From contig NZ_GL890993.1 of the NCBI RefSeq assembly GCF_000212855.1, forward strand, positions 633,090 to 697,089: a stretch of 64,000 nucleotides of DNA. The letters are read 5' to 3'. Made by a program: the position numbers and the translations under genes. The notes beneath the pieces were generated by a model. The model worked only from the letters and a program-made list of their open reading frames with translations. It was not told the DNA's origin and searched no databases. Shown in pieces: positions 1 through 7,690 of the stretch. The DNA comes from Streptococcus sanguinis SK355 (GTDB lineage Bacteria > Bacillota > Bacilli > Lactobacillales > Streptococcaceae). The first letter of the stretch is position 1; every line of letters starts with the position of its first letter.

Positions 1-450
1 CTTCCAGTCTTTCTAGCTCTGGCATTTGGTGGAACATTTGTTCAAGCGATAGTAGATGGTGTTGCTGGTGTGAAATGGCTGGCTGCAGGTTTAACACTGG
101 CAGGTCGTATGCTTCCAGGACTCGGGTTTGCCATCTTGCTTCGTTACCTTCCAGTTAAACGTAATCTTCACTACTTAGCTCTTGGTTTTGGCTTGACTGC
201 TATGCTGACTGTGCTTTACTCAAACATTCAAACTTTGGGTGGGGCTGTATCTAGTATTGTTGGAACTCTTCCAAAAGATGCTGCGATCACATTTGCCAAC
301 AACTTCAAAGGCTTGTCTATGATTGGTGTAGCTATCTTTGGTATCTTCCTTGCAGTACAGCATTTCAAATACAGCCAAAGAACAGTAGCTGCTGCGCCAG
401 CTGCTAGCACAAACTCAGAAAGTGAGGAAATTGAAGATGACGAACTCTAA
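1..450 (+). CDS. PTS IIC component, mannose/sorbose family (3' part only)
   Basis: The reading frame is open from base 1 to the TAA at 450, giving the last 149 residues of a polytopic membrane permease; its start lies outside the window. The segment is hydrophobic with Gly-rich helices (LPGLGFAILLRYLPVK) and ends in an Ala/Ser then acidic tail (EEIEDDEL), as in IIC proteins of the mannose-fructose-sorbose family. IIC forms the sugar channel with IID. The next gene (IID) overlaps its end by 14 bases, so the two are translationally coupled. IID, IIA, AgaS and LacD downstream point to N-acetylgalactosamine, galactosamine or a galactoside as substrate; the sequence alone does not fix which. Confidence 0.88.
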   Translation, partial: LPVFLALAFGGTFVQAIVDGVAGVKWLAAGLTLAGRMLPGLGFAILLRYLPVKRNLHYLALGFGLTAMLTVLYSNIQTLGGAVSSIVGTLPKDAAITFANNFKGLSMIGVAIFGIFLAVQHFKYSQRTVAAAPAASTNSESEEIEDDEL

Positions 451-1261
451 TTATAAATTAACAAAAGAAGATTTTAAACAGATCAACAAACGCAGCTTGT
501 TCACTTTCCAATTAGGCTGGAACTACGAGCGGATGCAAGGTTCAGGTTATCTCTACATGCTTTTACCTCAGCTGCGTAAAATGTACGGAGACGGCACTCC
601 AGAATTGAAAGAAATGATGAAATTGCATACGCAATTTTTCAATACCTCACCTTTCTTCCATACTATTATTGCAGGGTTTGACCTAGCTATGGAAGAAAAA
701 GACGGTGTTAAGTCAAAAGATGCGGTCAATGGTATCAAGACAGGTCTTATGGGACCATTTGCTCCTCTTGGAGACTCTATCTTTGGCTCTCTTGTGCCAG
801 CCATCATGGGATCTATCGCTGCTACCATGGCTATTGCAGGCCAGCCTTGGGGAATTTTCCTTTGGATTGCTGTAGCAGTTGCTTATGACATTTTCCGTTG
901 GAAACAGTTAGAATTCGCCTACAAAGAAGGTGTCAATCTCATCACCAACATGCAAAGTACTTTGACAGCTCTTGTTGAAGCGGCTTCTGTACTGGGTATC
1001 TTCATGGTGGGTGGTTTGATTGCGACTATGATTAACTTTGAAGTATCATGGGTGCTGAAGATTGGTGAAAAAGCTATTGATTTCCAAGATATGCTCAACC
1101 TTATCTTCCCACGTTTGATTCCAGCAGTCTTTACAGGCTTTATCTTCTGGCTTTTGGGCAAGAAAGGAATGAACTCTACTAAGGCTATCTTCATTATCAT
1201 TATCATGGCAGTAAGCTTCTCTGCTATCGGCTACTTCCTGCTGGGACAAGTACCAGAATAA
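437..1261 (+). CDS. PTS IID component, mannose/sorbose family
   Basis: A 274-residue IID subunit. The N-terminus is polar with the family-typical pattern of a Trp/Tyr-Glu-Arg stretch (QLGWNYERMQG) followed by FFHTIIAGFDLAMEE and GPFAPLGDSIFGSLVPAI, and the C-terminus carries two or three hydrophobic helices. IID pairs with IIC in the membrane to move sugar during phosphorylation. I chose ATG 437 because an upstream in-frame GTG (422) lies deep in the IIC gene and the protein from 437 has the usual start. It is followed 11 bases later by the IIA gene. Confidence 0.9.
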   Translation: MTNSNYKLTKEDFKQINKRSLFTFQLGWNYERMQGSGYLYMLLPQLRKMYGDGTPELKEMMKLHTQFFNTSPFFHTIIAGFDLAMEEKDGVKSKDAVNGIKTGLMGPFAPLGDSIFGSLVPAIMGSIAATMAIAGQPWGIFLWIAVAVAYDIFRWKQLEFAYKEGVNLITNMQSTLTALVEAASVLGIFMVGGLIATMINFEVSWVLKIGEKAIDFQDMLNLIFPRLIPAVFTGFIFWLLGKKGMNSTKAIFIIIIMAVSFSAIGYFLLGQVPE

Positions 1262-1272
1262 TGGAGTGATTT

Positions 1273-1677
1273 ATGAGTAAGAAATTAGTTTTAGTCAGCC
1301 ACGGTCGCTTTTGTGAAGAACTGAAAACAACTACGGAAATGATTATGGGGCCTCAGGAAGACATCCATGCAGTAGCCCTGCTTCCGGAGGAAGGTCCAGA
1401 AGATTTTGCAGCTAAATTCTTAGAAACGGTCAAAGATTTTGAGGATTACTTGGTTTTTGCGGATCTCTTGGGGGGCACTCCTTGTAATGTAGTCAGCCGC
1501 TTCATTATGGAAGGACAGGATATCGAGCTTTATGCGGGGGTCAATCTGCCCATGGTCATTGAGTTTATTAACGCTTCTTTGACAGGAGCAGAAGTCAGCT
1601 ATCCATCCAAGGCAGCAGAGAATATTGTTAAGGTCAATGATGTTCTAGCTGGCCTAATGGATGATGAAGATGAATAA
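1273..1677 (+). CDS. PTS IIA component, mannose family
   Basis: A soluble 134-residue IIA domain. The N-terminus KKLVLVSHGRFCEEL places the phosphorylatable histidine at residue 10, and the DLLGGTPCN segment in the middle is the second family signature. The protein takes phosphate from HPr and passes it to IIB, which must lie upstream of the window. It is a free-standing IIA rather than a IIAB fusion, as in GalNAc-type systems. The ribosome site is a weak GGAG a few bases before ATG 1273. After the stop there are 324 bases of non-coding DNA before agaS, unusual inside such an operon. Confidence 0.9.
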   Translation: MSKKLVLVSHGRFCEELKTTTEMIMGPQEDIHAVALLPEEGPEDFAAKFLETVKDFEDYLVFADLLGGTPCNVVSRFIMEGQDIELYAGVNLPMVIEFINASLTGAEVSYPSKAAENIVKVNDVLAGLMDDEDE

Positions 1678-2001
1678 AAGCTTGAACAATCACTTCTAGT
1701 TGGGTGAAGTCCTTGCGCTGTCAGCAGATGGGAGACTGCTGATAGGTAAGGCCAAGCCACAGTGGATGATTCAAGCATATTGGTCTAAGAGGAATTTGGG
1801 AGATGCCTCTTGACCTAGGGAAATTTGATGGTTCAGCATTGCAAAATGCAGTCGCTGTCTGGTTTGAAAAAGCTTGTTAAAAGCATATTTCAAGTCTAGC
1901 CATCGTTGCGGGGGTGGGACAGCGAGCCGAAAATCTTAGATTTTCTGGATTTCTGTTTCGCTCCCTCTTTTTTCAAATAATGGAAAGGAATGAGAAAGAA
2001 A
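1678..2001 (+). other. Structured intergenic region between PTS IIA and agaS
   Basis: This 324-base gap has no convincing gene. It holds several inverted repeats: TCAGCAG/CTGCTGA (1721-1727/1736-1742), GGTC-AAGAGG/CCTCTT-GACC with one bulged base (1782-1792/1806-1815), GCATT..AATGC (1836-1849), and a compound hairpin (1916-1965) followed by a T-rich tail. It may be a processed RNA region, an attenuator that lowers expression of agaS-lacD-galM, or remnants of repeats. The agaS ribosome site GGAAAGGA is at 1982-1989. Confidence 0.5.
1916..1973 (+). terminator. Possible attenuating terminator before agaS
   Basis: GGGAC-AGCGA (1916-1925) pairs with TCGCT-CCC (1958-1965), enclosing a second hairpin GAAAATC/GATTTTC (1929-1935/1939-1945), and is followed by TCTTTTTTC. 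This has the form of an intrinsic terminator inside the operon. It may alternatively be a copy of an intergenic repeat. No promoter is obvious between it and agaS, so partial read-through would be needed. Confidence 0.45.
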
Positions 2002-3168
2002 ATGTTAGATTATTCACAGGAAGAATTGCAGCGTCTGGGGGCTGACATCACAACGAGAGAAATCTATCAGCAGCCTGAGGTTTGGCAGGAAGCCTTTGAA
2101 CATTACAAGGCTCAGGCCGCAGACATCGCTGCTTTTCTGAAAAAAATCGAGGACAAACATGACTACATCAAGGTCATTTTTGCTGGAGCCGGCTCATCAG
2201 CCTACGTCGGAGATACCTTGACGCCTTATTTCAGGCAGATTTATGATGAGCGCAAATGGAATTTCAATGCCATCGCGACGACAGATATCGTGGCCAACCC
2301 CTTGGTACATCTGAAAAGAAAAGTGCCGACAGTGTTAGTTTCCTTTGCCCGCAGCGGAAATTCCCCAGAAAGTGTAGCGACTGTGGACTTGGCCAAGCAG
2401 CTGGTGGATGACTTGTACCAGATTACCATTACTTGTGCTGCCCAGGGCAAGCTGGCTCAGCAGGCCCAAGGTGATGAAAAGAATCTTTTGCTCCTGCAAC
2501 CAGAAGCTTCTAATGATGCTGGCTTTGCCATGACCTCTAGCTTCAGCTCCATGATGCTGACAGCCCTTTTGGTCTTTGACCGAGCTGATCTAGCTCAGAA
2601 GGAAGCCAAGGTTGCGGCTCTGCTTCAGCTCAGTCAAGATGTTTTAGAACGCGTTGTAGATGTGCAGCAGCTGGTTGATTTGGATTTCAGTCGGGTCATT
2701 TATCTGGGAGCAGGGCCTTTCTTTGGTTTAGCACATGAAGCCCAGCTTAAGATTTTAGAGCTGACAGCCGGTCAGATTGCGACTATGTACGAAAGCCCAG
2801 TCGGTTTCCGACATGGACCTAAGTCGCTGATTAACCAAGACACAGTCGTTCTGGTCTTTGGTTCGGCAGATACCTATACCAAGGCTTATGATTTGGACTT
2901 GGTGCGGGAAGTGGCTGGTGACGGGATTGTTCGCAGACTAGTCTTGCTGACTGACCGGGAGGAGCAGTTGGAAGGAGTCGAGCAAGTAGTGCTAAGTACC
3001 CAAGAGCCTCTGGGAGATAGCTATCGCATCTTCCCTTACATCGTTTACGCTCAGCTCTTTGCCCTCTTGTCCTCGCTCAAGGTCAAGAACCGTCCAGATA
3101 CACCATCTCCGACAGGCACGGTCAATCGCGTAGTACAGGGGGTTATCATTCACCCTCTTGGGCAGTAA
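2002..3168 (+). CDS. agaS: AgaS-type sugar-phosphate isomerase/deaminase (SIS domains)
   Basis: A 388-residue protein with two SIS domains. Visible signatures are GAGSSAYVGDTL and VSFARSGNSPES in the first, and YLGAGPFFGLAHEAQLKILE plus ESPVGFRHGPKS in the second. The family is thought to convert galactosamine-6-phosphate to tagatose-6-phosphate with loss of ammonia. I chose ATG 2002 (MLDYSQEELQRLG) because family members begin there; an ATG at 1990 abuts the Shine-Dalgarno directly. LacD follows 14 bases later, which fits a tagatose route. Confidence 0.9.
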   Translation: MLDYSQEELQRLGADITTREIYQQPEVWQEAFEHYKAQAADIAAFLKKIEDKHDYIKVIFAGAGSSAYVGDTLTPYFRQIYDERKWNFNAIATTDIVANPLVHLKRKVPTVLVSFARSGNSPESVATVDLAKQLVDDLYQITITCAAQGKLAQQAQGDEKNLLLLQPEASNDAGFAMTSSFSSMMLTALLVFDRADLAQKEAKVAALLQLSQDVLERVVDVQQLVDLDFSRVIYLGAGPFFGLAHEAQLKILELTAGQIATMYESPVGFRHGPKSLINQDTVVLVFGSADTYTKAYDLDLVREVAGDGIVRRLVLLTDREEQLEGVEQVVLSTQEPLGDSYRIFPYIVYAQLFALLSSLKVKNRPDTPSPTGTVNRVVQGVIIHPLGQ

Positions 3169-3182
3169 GAAAAGGAAAAGTT

Positions 3183-4220
3183 ATGGAGAAATTAAAAATC
3201 AGCCACAAAAAAGTGAGCCATTTGAAAAAACTATCAGACGAGCAGGGGATTATCGGGGCTTTAGCCATTGACCAGCGTGGATCGCTCAAGAAAATGCTGG
3301 CCAGCGGAGAAGATGCGCCATCTGGTGATCAAGCTCTGGTTCAGTTTAAAGAATTAATCTCTAGTCAGCTGACGCCCTATGCCAGCTCCATCCTGCTGGA
3401 TCCGGAGTTCGGTCTGCCGGCAGCGGAGCTGCGGGATGCTTCCTGCGGGCTAATAGTAGCCTATGAGAAGACTGGCTATGATGCGACAGCGGAGGGCCGC
3501 TTGCCGGACTTGCTGCCAAACTGGTCAGCTAGTCGCATCCGAGACATGGGCGCAGATGCCGTCAAGGTCTTGATTTACTATGATGTGGACGACAAACCAG
3601 AAATCAACGACATCAAGCAGACCTGGGTTGAGCGCGTGGGCAGTGAATGCTTAGCTGAGGACATTCCCTATTTTCTGGAGATTTTGACCTATGATGCTAA
3701 GAGTGACAGTGTTTTGGATGCTAACTATGCCAAGCTTAAGCCGCACAAGGTCAACGAGGCAGTCAAGTTCTTTTCAGATCCCCGTTATCATGTAGATGTC
3801 TTAAAGGTTGAAGTGCCGGTCAATATGAACTTTGTCGAGGGCTTCACCAAAGAAGGAGTCGAGCCAGTCTACAGCGTGACGGAAGCCCAAGCTTTCTTTA
3901 AAGAACAGTCAGATGCGACGCACTTGCCTTTTATCTTCCTCAGCGCTGGTGTCAGTGCCAAGCTTTTCCAAGAAACGCTGCGGCTAGCCCATGAAGCGGG
4001 TTCACAGTTTAACGGAGTTCTGTGCGGACGGGCTACCTGGAAGGATACGGTTTCTGTCTTTGCCCAAGAGGGAGCTGCAGCAGCTCAAGCGTGGCTGGAC
4101 GAGACAGGCCGTCAGAATATCGAGGATCTTAATCAAGTCTTGCGCCAAACAGCAGTGTCTTGGGTGGACAAGCTTGACCTGCCTTTTGAAGACAGGACTT
4201 GGCAAGTTCGTGATTTTTAA
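3183..4220 (+). CDS. lacD: Tagatose 1,6-bisphosphate aldolase
   Basis: A 345-residue class I (Schiff-base) aldolase of the LacD family. The N-terminus has GALAIDQRGSLKKML, the middle has LLDPEFGLPA, GADAVKVLIYYDVDD and DVLKVEVPVNM, and the C-terminal barrel half has FIFLSAGVS and GVLCGRATWKD. It splits tagatose-1,6-bisphosphate into dihydroxyacetone phosphate and glyceraldehyde-3-phosphate. No LacC kinase gene is in the window. The paralogue in a lac operon, if present, must be elsewhere. The ribosome site AAGGAAAAG precedes ATG 3183. Confidence 0.92.
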   Translation: MEKLKISHKKVSHLKKLSDEQGIIGALAIDQRGSLKKMLASGEDAPSGDQALVQFKELISSQLTPYASSILLDPEFGLPAAELRDASCGLIVAYEKTGYDATAEGRLPDLLPNWSASRIRDMGADAVKVLIYYDVDDKPEINDIKQTWVERVGSECLAEDIPYFLEILTYDAKSDSVLDANYAKLKPHKVNEAVKFFSDPRYHVDVLKVEVPVNMNFVEGFTKEGVEPVYSVTEAQAFFKEQSDATHLPFIFLSAGVSAKLFQETLRLAHEAGSQFNGVLCGRATWKDTVSVFAQEGAAAAQAWLDETGRQNIEDLNQVLRQTAVSWVDKLDLPFEDRTWQVRDF

Positions 4221-4244
4221 TAGGATAGATAAAAGAGGTTTGGT

Positions 4245-5291
4245 ATGAAATCTTACCGAGAATCCATTTTTGGAAAGCTGGGAAGTCAAGAGATTCTAGC
4301 TTACACTTTTGAAAACGATCGAGGTTATCGTCTAACAGTCATGAACTACGGAGCAACTGTCGTCCAGTATGTTACTCCTGATAAGGATAATCACTTTGAC
4401 AATATCGTCGTCGGGTTTAATCGGTTTGAGGATTATATTGGAAACAGTCCCAAGCACGGAGCCAGTATTGGTCCAGTCGCTGGGCGTATTGCTGGTGCAA
4501 CTTTTGAGCTGAATGGCCAGACCTTTAAGCTAGAGGCCAATAATGGCCTAAACTGTAACCATAGTGGATCCAGCGGCTGGGACAATGCAGTTTTTGAAGT
4601 AGAGGAAGTCAGTAATGACGGACTTATCTTTTACGCAGAGCGGACTGACGGAACTGGCGGCTTTCCTGGCAATCTGAAAATCTGGGTTTCCTATACCCTG
4701 ACAGAGAAGGGCGAGCTGGAAATCTCCTATCAGGTCCAGACAGATCAGGATACCTTGGTCAATCCGACCAACCACAGCTATTTCAACCTGTCTGGTCGTT
4801 TCAATCAGCCCATCGATGACCATATCCTGCAGCTCAATACTGGTGGTGTCTATCCTATCGCAGCTGACGGCCTTCCTGAAAAAAAGGCTGATGCAGAGCG
4901 CGACTTTGTTAAGAAGCTGACCAAGGGCGCTTCCCTCAAAGAAATTTTCGATGCGACCGATGAGCAAATCCAACTGGTATCTGGCTTGGATCATCCGTTT
5001 GCTCTAAACCCAAGCCGAGATCAGGCAGGGACGCTCTATCATCCAAGATCGGGTCGCCGTCTGACCATTCAGACTCAGGCGCCCTGCCTAGTAATTTATT
5101 CAGCGAATTGCGTGGATGATTCGGTTCAATTTGACGGCCAGCCTATGATTCAGCATAATGGCTTGGCTCTGGAAGCCCAGGCTCTGCCGGATGCCATTCA
5201 CAGCAGCCAGCAGTCAGATGTCATTCTCAAGGCCGTTCAGATTTTTACCAGCAGAACAGTGTATTTTGCTGATGTACCAGTAACATTATAA
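4245..5291 (+). CDS. galM: Aldose 1-epimerase (galactose mutarotase)
   Basis: A 348-residue GalM. It interconverts alpha and beta anomers of galactose or related sugars. Family signatures: N-terminal YGATVVQY, GRIAGATF, the catalytic-histidine motif NPTNHSYFNL near residue 180 and the C-terminal ALEAQALPDAIHS carrying the likely catalytic glutamate. It starts 24 bases after lacD behind AAAAGAGG and is the last gene of the operon, since a strong intrinsic terminator follows at once. A mutarotase here agrees with galactose-configured substrates of the upstream PTS. Confidence 0.92.
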   Translation: MKSYRESIFGKLGSQEILAYTFENDRGYRLTVMNYGATVVQYVTPDKDNHFDNIVVGFNRFEDYIGNSPKHGASIGPVAGRIAGATFELNGQTFKLEANNGLNCNHSGSSGWDNAVFEVEEVSNDGLIFYAERTDGTGGFPGNLKIWVSYTLTEKGELEISYQVQTDQDTLVNPTNHSYFNLSGRFNQPIDDHILQLNTGGVYPIAADGLPEKKADAERDFVKKLTKGASLKEIFDATDEQIQLVSGLDHPFALNPSRDQAGTLYHPRSGRRLTIQTQAPCLVIYSANCVDDSVQFDGQPMIQHNGLALEAQALPDAIHSSQQSDVILKAVQIFTSRTVYFADVPVTL

Positions 5292-5313
5292 AGAAACAAT
5301 CGCGAAAGAGCAC

Positions 5314-5347
5314 AAAAAACGGCAGTACCTCCTTCTGCCGTTTTTCT
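5314..5347 (+). terminator. Terminator of the PTS-agaS-lacD-galM operon
   Basis: Stem ACGGCAG / CTGCCGT with a 9-base loop, preceded by a run of A and followed by TTTTTCTTT; the A-tract extends the stem. It lies 22 bases after the galM stop. Confidence 0.9.
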
Positions 5348-5451
5348 TTGTCCAGTTTTCAGAGACTATGTTTTCATAAGTAGCTAATCTTAAGCAAGGA
5401 AAAAGCCTCCACAATCAAAAGCAAAATCTTTTTTGCTAACTGAATTTTACT

Positions 5452-5483
5452 TTAAGTTTTTCTTAAGCTAAGGCTGCTATACT
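5452..5483 (+). promoter_or_regulatory. CiaR-type box and promoter of csRNA copy A
   Basis: TTTAAG (5452-5457), four bases, CTTAAG (5462-5467), ten bases, then TATACT (5478-5483). The CiaR consensus known from streptococci is NTTAAG-N5-TTTAAG ending ten bases before the -10 box, so this copy has one spacer base fewer than expected. No separate -35 box is seen, as is usual for CiaR-activated promoters. Confidence 0.7.
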
Positions 5484-5490
5484 TATTTTT

Positions 5491-5581
5491 ATCAAATGAA
5501 GCCCCCTAACTTTGTTTGATAATCCTAAACTTTTTCATAATAATCTCCCATAAAGGCCACCCAATCCGGTGGTCTTTTTTT
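5491..5581 (+). ncRNA. cia-dependent small RNA (csRNA) copy A
   Basis: Predicted transcript of about 90 bases. It starts near ATCAAATGAAG, forms a 5' hairpin closing with TTTGAT around a loop containing CCCCCTAAC, continues with an unpaired AATAATCTCCC stretch and ends with the terminator GGCCACC-CAATCC-GGTGGTC-T6. The C-rich loop and CTCCC stretch can pair with Shine-Dalgarno sequences, the known mode of streptococcal csRNAs, which act on translation of targets such as competence and pilus genes. The transcript end points are inferred. Confidence 0.85.
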
Positions 5582-5659
5582 GCTCAAATTTTAGAATAAG
5601 ACAGGAAGTTTATCGGATTGTAACTCAAATGTTAAATTTTAAAGGATACGTTATACAAA

Positions 5660-5692
5660 GTTAAGGTTTCTTTAAGTTAGGGACAGTATACT
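5660..5692 (+). promoter_or_regulatory. CiaR-type box and promoter of csRNA copy B
   Basis: GTTAAG (5660-5665), GTTTC, TTTAAG (5671-5676), ten bases, TATACT (5687-5692). This matches the NTTAAG-N5-TTTAAG consensus and its distance to the -10 box exactly. Confidence 0.85.
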
Positions 5693-5698
5693 ATGAAT

Positions 5699-5792
5699 AT
5701 CAAATGAAGACCTCCTAACTTTATTTGATAGAAATCCTAAACTTTTTCATAATAATCTCCCATAAAGGCCACCCAATCCGGTGGTCTTTTTT
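5699..5792 (+). ncRNA. cia-dependent small RNA (csRNA) copy B
   Basis: A second RNA of about 94 bases, nearly the same as copy A: same start ATCAAATGAAG, same 3' half (TAAACTTTTTCATAATAATC and onward) and the same terminator. The 5' hairpin loop reads ACCTCCTAAC rather than CCCCCTAAC, which gives a better match to the GGAGG of ribosome sites. Copies A and B are clearly a tandem duplication; in S. sanguinis such near-identical pairs have been described as csRNA1-1 and csRNA1-2, and I think these are that pair. Confidence 0.87.
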
Positions 5793-5813
5793 GTGTTCAG
5801 ACGCGAATTAGAT

Positions 5814-5850
5814 TTGCTTCCTCGGCTTTATTTTCTGCTATAATAGTTCT
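5814..5850 (+). promoter_or_regulatory. ruvB promoter, probably leaderless
   Basis: TGCTATAAT is an extended -10 (TATAAT 5839-5844) with TTGCTT (5814-5819) as a poor -35. The -10 box ends six bases before ATG 5851, so transcription should start on or next to the start codon. There is no Shine-Dalgarno. Confidence 0.65.
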
Positions 5851-6849
5851 ATGAGTAGAATTTTAGATAATGAATTAATGGGTGATGAAGAATTGGTGGA
5901 GCGCACCTTGCGTCCCCAGTATTTACAGGAGTATATCGGTCAGGACAAGGTCAAGAATCAGCTGAAGATTTTTATTGAAGCGGCTAAGCTAAGGGATGAG
6001 GCGCTGGATCACACCCTGCTTTTTGGCCCTCCAGGTCTGGGGAAGACGACCATGGCCTTTGTCATTGCCAATGAACTAGGCGTAAATCTCAAGCAAACTT
6101 CAGGTCCGGTGATTGAGAAGTCTGGTGATTTGGTTGCGATCTTAAATGACCTTGAGCCGGGTGATGTCCTCTTTATAGATGAGATTCACCGCTTGCCAAT
6201 GGCAGTAGAGGAAGTGCTGTACAGCGCTATGGAAGACTTTTACATCGACATTATGATTGGCTCAGGCGAGACCAGTCGCAGTGTCCATCTGGATTTGCCG
6301 CCTTTCACTCTGATTGGGGCGACCACTCGGGCAGGTATGCTGTCCAATCCTCTGCGGGCTCGCTTTGGAATTACTGGTCACATGGAGTATTATGAAGCTG
6401 GCGACCTGACAGAAATTGTCGAGAGGACGGCAGAGATTTTTGAGATGGATATTACCCACGAGGCTGCTAAGGATCTGGCTCTGCGTAGCCGAGGCACACC
6501 GCGGATTGCCAACCGTTTGCTCAAGCGGGTTCGGGACTACGCGCAGATTGTGGGCAATGGCCTGATTGATGATAAGATAACCGACCAGGCTCTCTCTATG
6601 CTGGATGTGGACCAGGAAGGGCTGGACTATGTGGACCAGAAGATTTTGAAAACTATGATTGAGGTCTACGGTGGCGGTCCAGTGGGGCTGGGGACCCTCT
6701 CGGTCAATATTGCCGAGGAGCGCGAAACAGTGGAGGACATGTATGAGCCTTATCTGATTCAGAAAGGCTTTGTCATGCGGACACGGACTGGGCGCGTGGC
6801 GACTCGTAAAGCCTATGAGCATCTAGGATATGAGTATATGAAGGAATGA
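5851..6849 (+). CDS. ruvB: Holliday junction branch migration ATPase RuvB
   Basis: A 332-residue AAA+ motor that drives branch migration of Holliday junctions with RuvA. Motifs: [15 protein letters not shown] at the N-terminus, Walker [11 protein letters not shown] with Lys65, Walker [10 protein letters not shown], the sensor/arginine region [18 protein letters not shown] and the C-terminal winged-helix [28 protein letters not shown] (cited in part). No ruvA lies alongside, which is normal in streptococci. The start at 5851 matches the family. It lacks a ribosome site and the -10 box is six bases away, so the mRNA is probably leaderless. Confidence 0.97.
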   Translation: MSRILDNELMGDEELVERTLRPQYLQEYIGQDKVKNQLKIFIEAAKLRDEALDHTLLFGPPGLGKTTMAFVIANELGVNLKQTSGPVIEKSGDLVAILNDLEPGDVLFIDEIHRLPMAVEEVLYSAMEDFYIDIMIGSGETSRSVHLDLPPFTLIGATTRAGMLSNPLRARFGITGHMEYYEAGDLTEIVERTAEIFEMDITHEAAKDLALRSRGTPRIANRLLKRVRDYAQIVGNGLIDDKITDQALSMLDVDQEGLDYVDQKILKTMIEVYGGGPVGLGTLSVNIAEERETVEDMYEPYLIQKGFVMRTRTGRVATRKAYEHLGYEYMKE

Positions 6850-7415
6850 TGACAGAAAAGGAGATTTTAGACCGACTAGGTCAAGATCCAGACATCCGAG
6901 CGATTTTGGAAATTATTCGCAGTCTGGAGCTCAAGGATTCTTGGTTAGCGGCTGGATGTGTGAGGAATTTTATCTGGAATATGCTGTCAGAGCGACCAGG
7001 TTTTGACTCAGAGACGGATGTAGATGTCATTTTCTTTGATCCGAGTTATGCCGAGGCAGAGACGATAGAGCTGGAAGCCAAGCTCAAGTCAGACTGGCCA
7101 CAGTATCGATGGGAGCTGAGAAATCAAGCCTATATGCACCGCCATAGTCCTGGAACGGCACCTTATAAAAATGCTTGCGAAGCCATGAGTAAGTATCCTG
7201 AGCGCTGCACGGCTATCGGACTGCGCTTGCTGGCAAATGATAAACTGGAACTTTTTGCTCCCTATGGTTTGGAGGATATCTTAAACTTTCAGGTCAGACC
7301 GACTCCTCATTTTCTTGAAAATAAGGAGCGCCAGCGTGTCTATGCTGAACGCTTGGCTAAGAAGAATTGGCAGAAACGCTGGCCGCAGCTGGAATGCCAC
7401 TATCCCAATAAATAA
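6849..7415 (+). CDS. Nucleotidyltransferase-like protein (DUF925/COG3575 type)
   Basis: A protein of about 188 residues coupled to ruvB: the ruvB stop overlaps an ATGATG pair (6846, 6849). Either ATG could be used; AAGGA lies just upstream at 6841-6845, so 6849 has the less cramped spacing. Features: a Gly/Cys loop AAGCVRNFIWN, the acidic pair ETDVDVIFFDP that resembles nucleotidyltransferase metal-binding residues, and a C-terminal basic tail. The family is widespread but its substrate is unknown; I assign it from pattern only. A csRNA gene follows. Confidence 0.75.
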   Translation: MTEKEILDRLGQDPDIRAILEIIRSLELKDSWLAAGCVRNFIWNMLSERPGFDSETDVDVIFFDPSYAEAETIELEAKLKSDWPQYRWELRNQAYMHRHSPGTAPYKNACEAMSKYPERCTAIGLRLLANDKLELFAPYGLEDILNFQVRPTPHFLENKERQRVYAERLAKKNWQKRWPQLECHYPNK

Positions 7416-7436
7416 GTACAAGATAAGAGTAAAATG

Positions 7437-7479
7437 TTTAAGTTATTTTAAGGAAGTTTTAAGGAATGGATATTATACT
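7437..7479 (+). promoter_or_regulatory. CiaR-type promoter with three half-sites (csRNA copy C)
   Basis: TTTAAG at 7437-7442, 7447-7452 and 7458-7463, then ten bases and TATACT (7474-7479). The second and third half-sites have the exact five-base CiaR spacing; the first is spaced by four. Confidence 0.82.
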
Positions 7480-7485
7480 ATAACC

Positions 7486-7571
7486 AAGTTAAGAAATTAA
7501 CTTAACTCCTAAAACTTTTTTCTTTTTAAAAAATAATCTCCCTACAAAAAGCCACCAAACGGTGGTTTTTT
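7486..7571 (+). ncRNA. cia-dependent small RNA (csRNA) copy C
   Basis: Predicted RNA of about 86 bases. A 5' hairpin AAGTTAA-GAAA-TTAACTT (7486-7503) is followed by CTCCTAAAAC, an AATAATCTCCC segment shared with copies A and B, and the terminator AGCCACC-AAAC-GGTGGTT with six T. The CTCC elements are again exposed for pairing with ribosome sites. The 5' half differs from copies A and B, so target choice may differ. Confidence 0.85.
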
Positions 7572-7690
7572 GCTATTTTCAGACATGAGAGGGGCAGGGC
7601 TTGCCAGTTTTCAACGAGAATCAGGAAACTGTAAACGATTCAGGGCTAGTTTTTGCCATTATTTTGTTATAATAGATAGCGAGGTATTGT

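Larger units (their letters stand above)
5292..5850 (+). other. Intergenic region with two small RNA genes
   Basis: The 559 bases between galM and ruvB hold the galM terminator, then two near-duplicate units (about 5452-5581 and 5660-5792). Each unit has a TTAAG repeat, a TATACT -10 box, an imperfect 5' hairpin starting ATCAAATGAAG, an identical 3' half and an intrinsic terminator. The ruvB promoter occupies the last 40 bases. I see no protein-coding gene. Confidence 0.85.

Noticed and set aside
6262..6822. A 186-codon open frame on the minus strand within ruvB
   Set aside because: It is a mirror frame of a strongly conserved gene, with no ribosome site or family resemblance. The same holds for the other long antisense frames over galM, adhE, ntpC, thrC and tgt.
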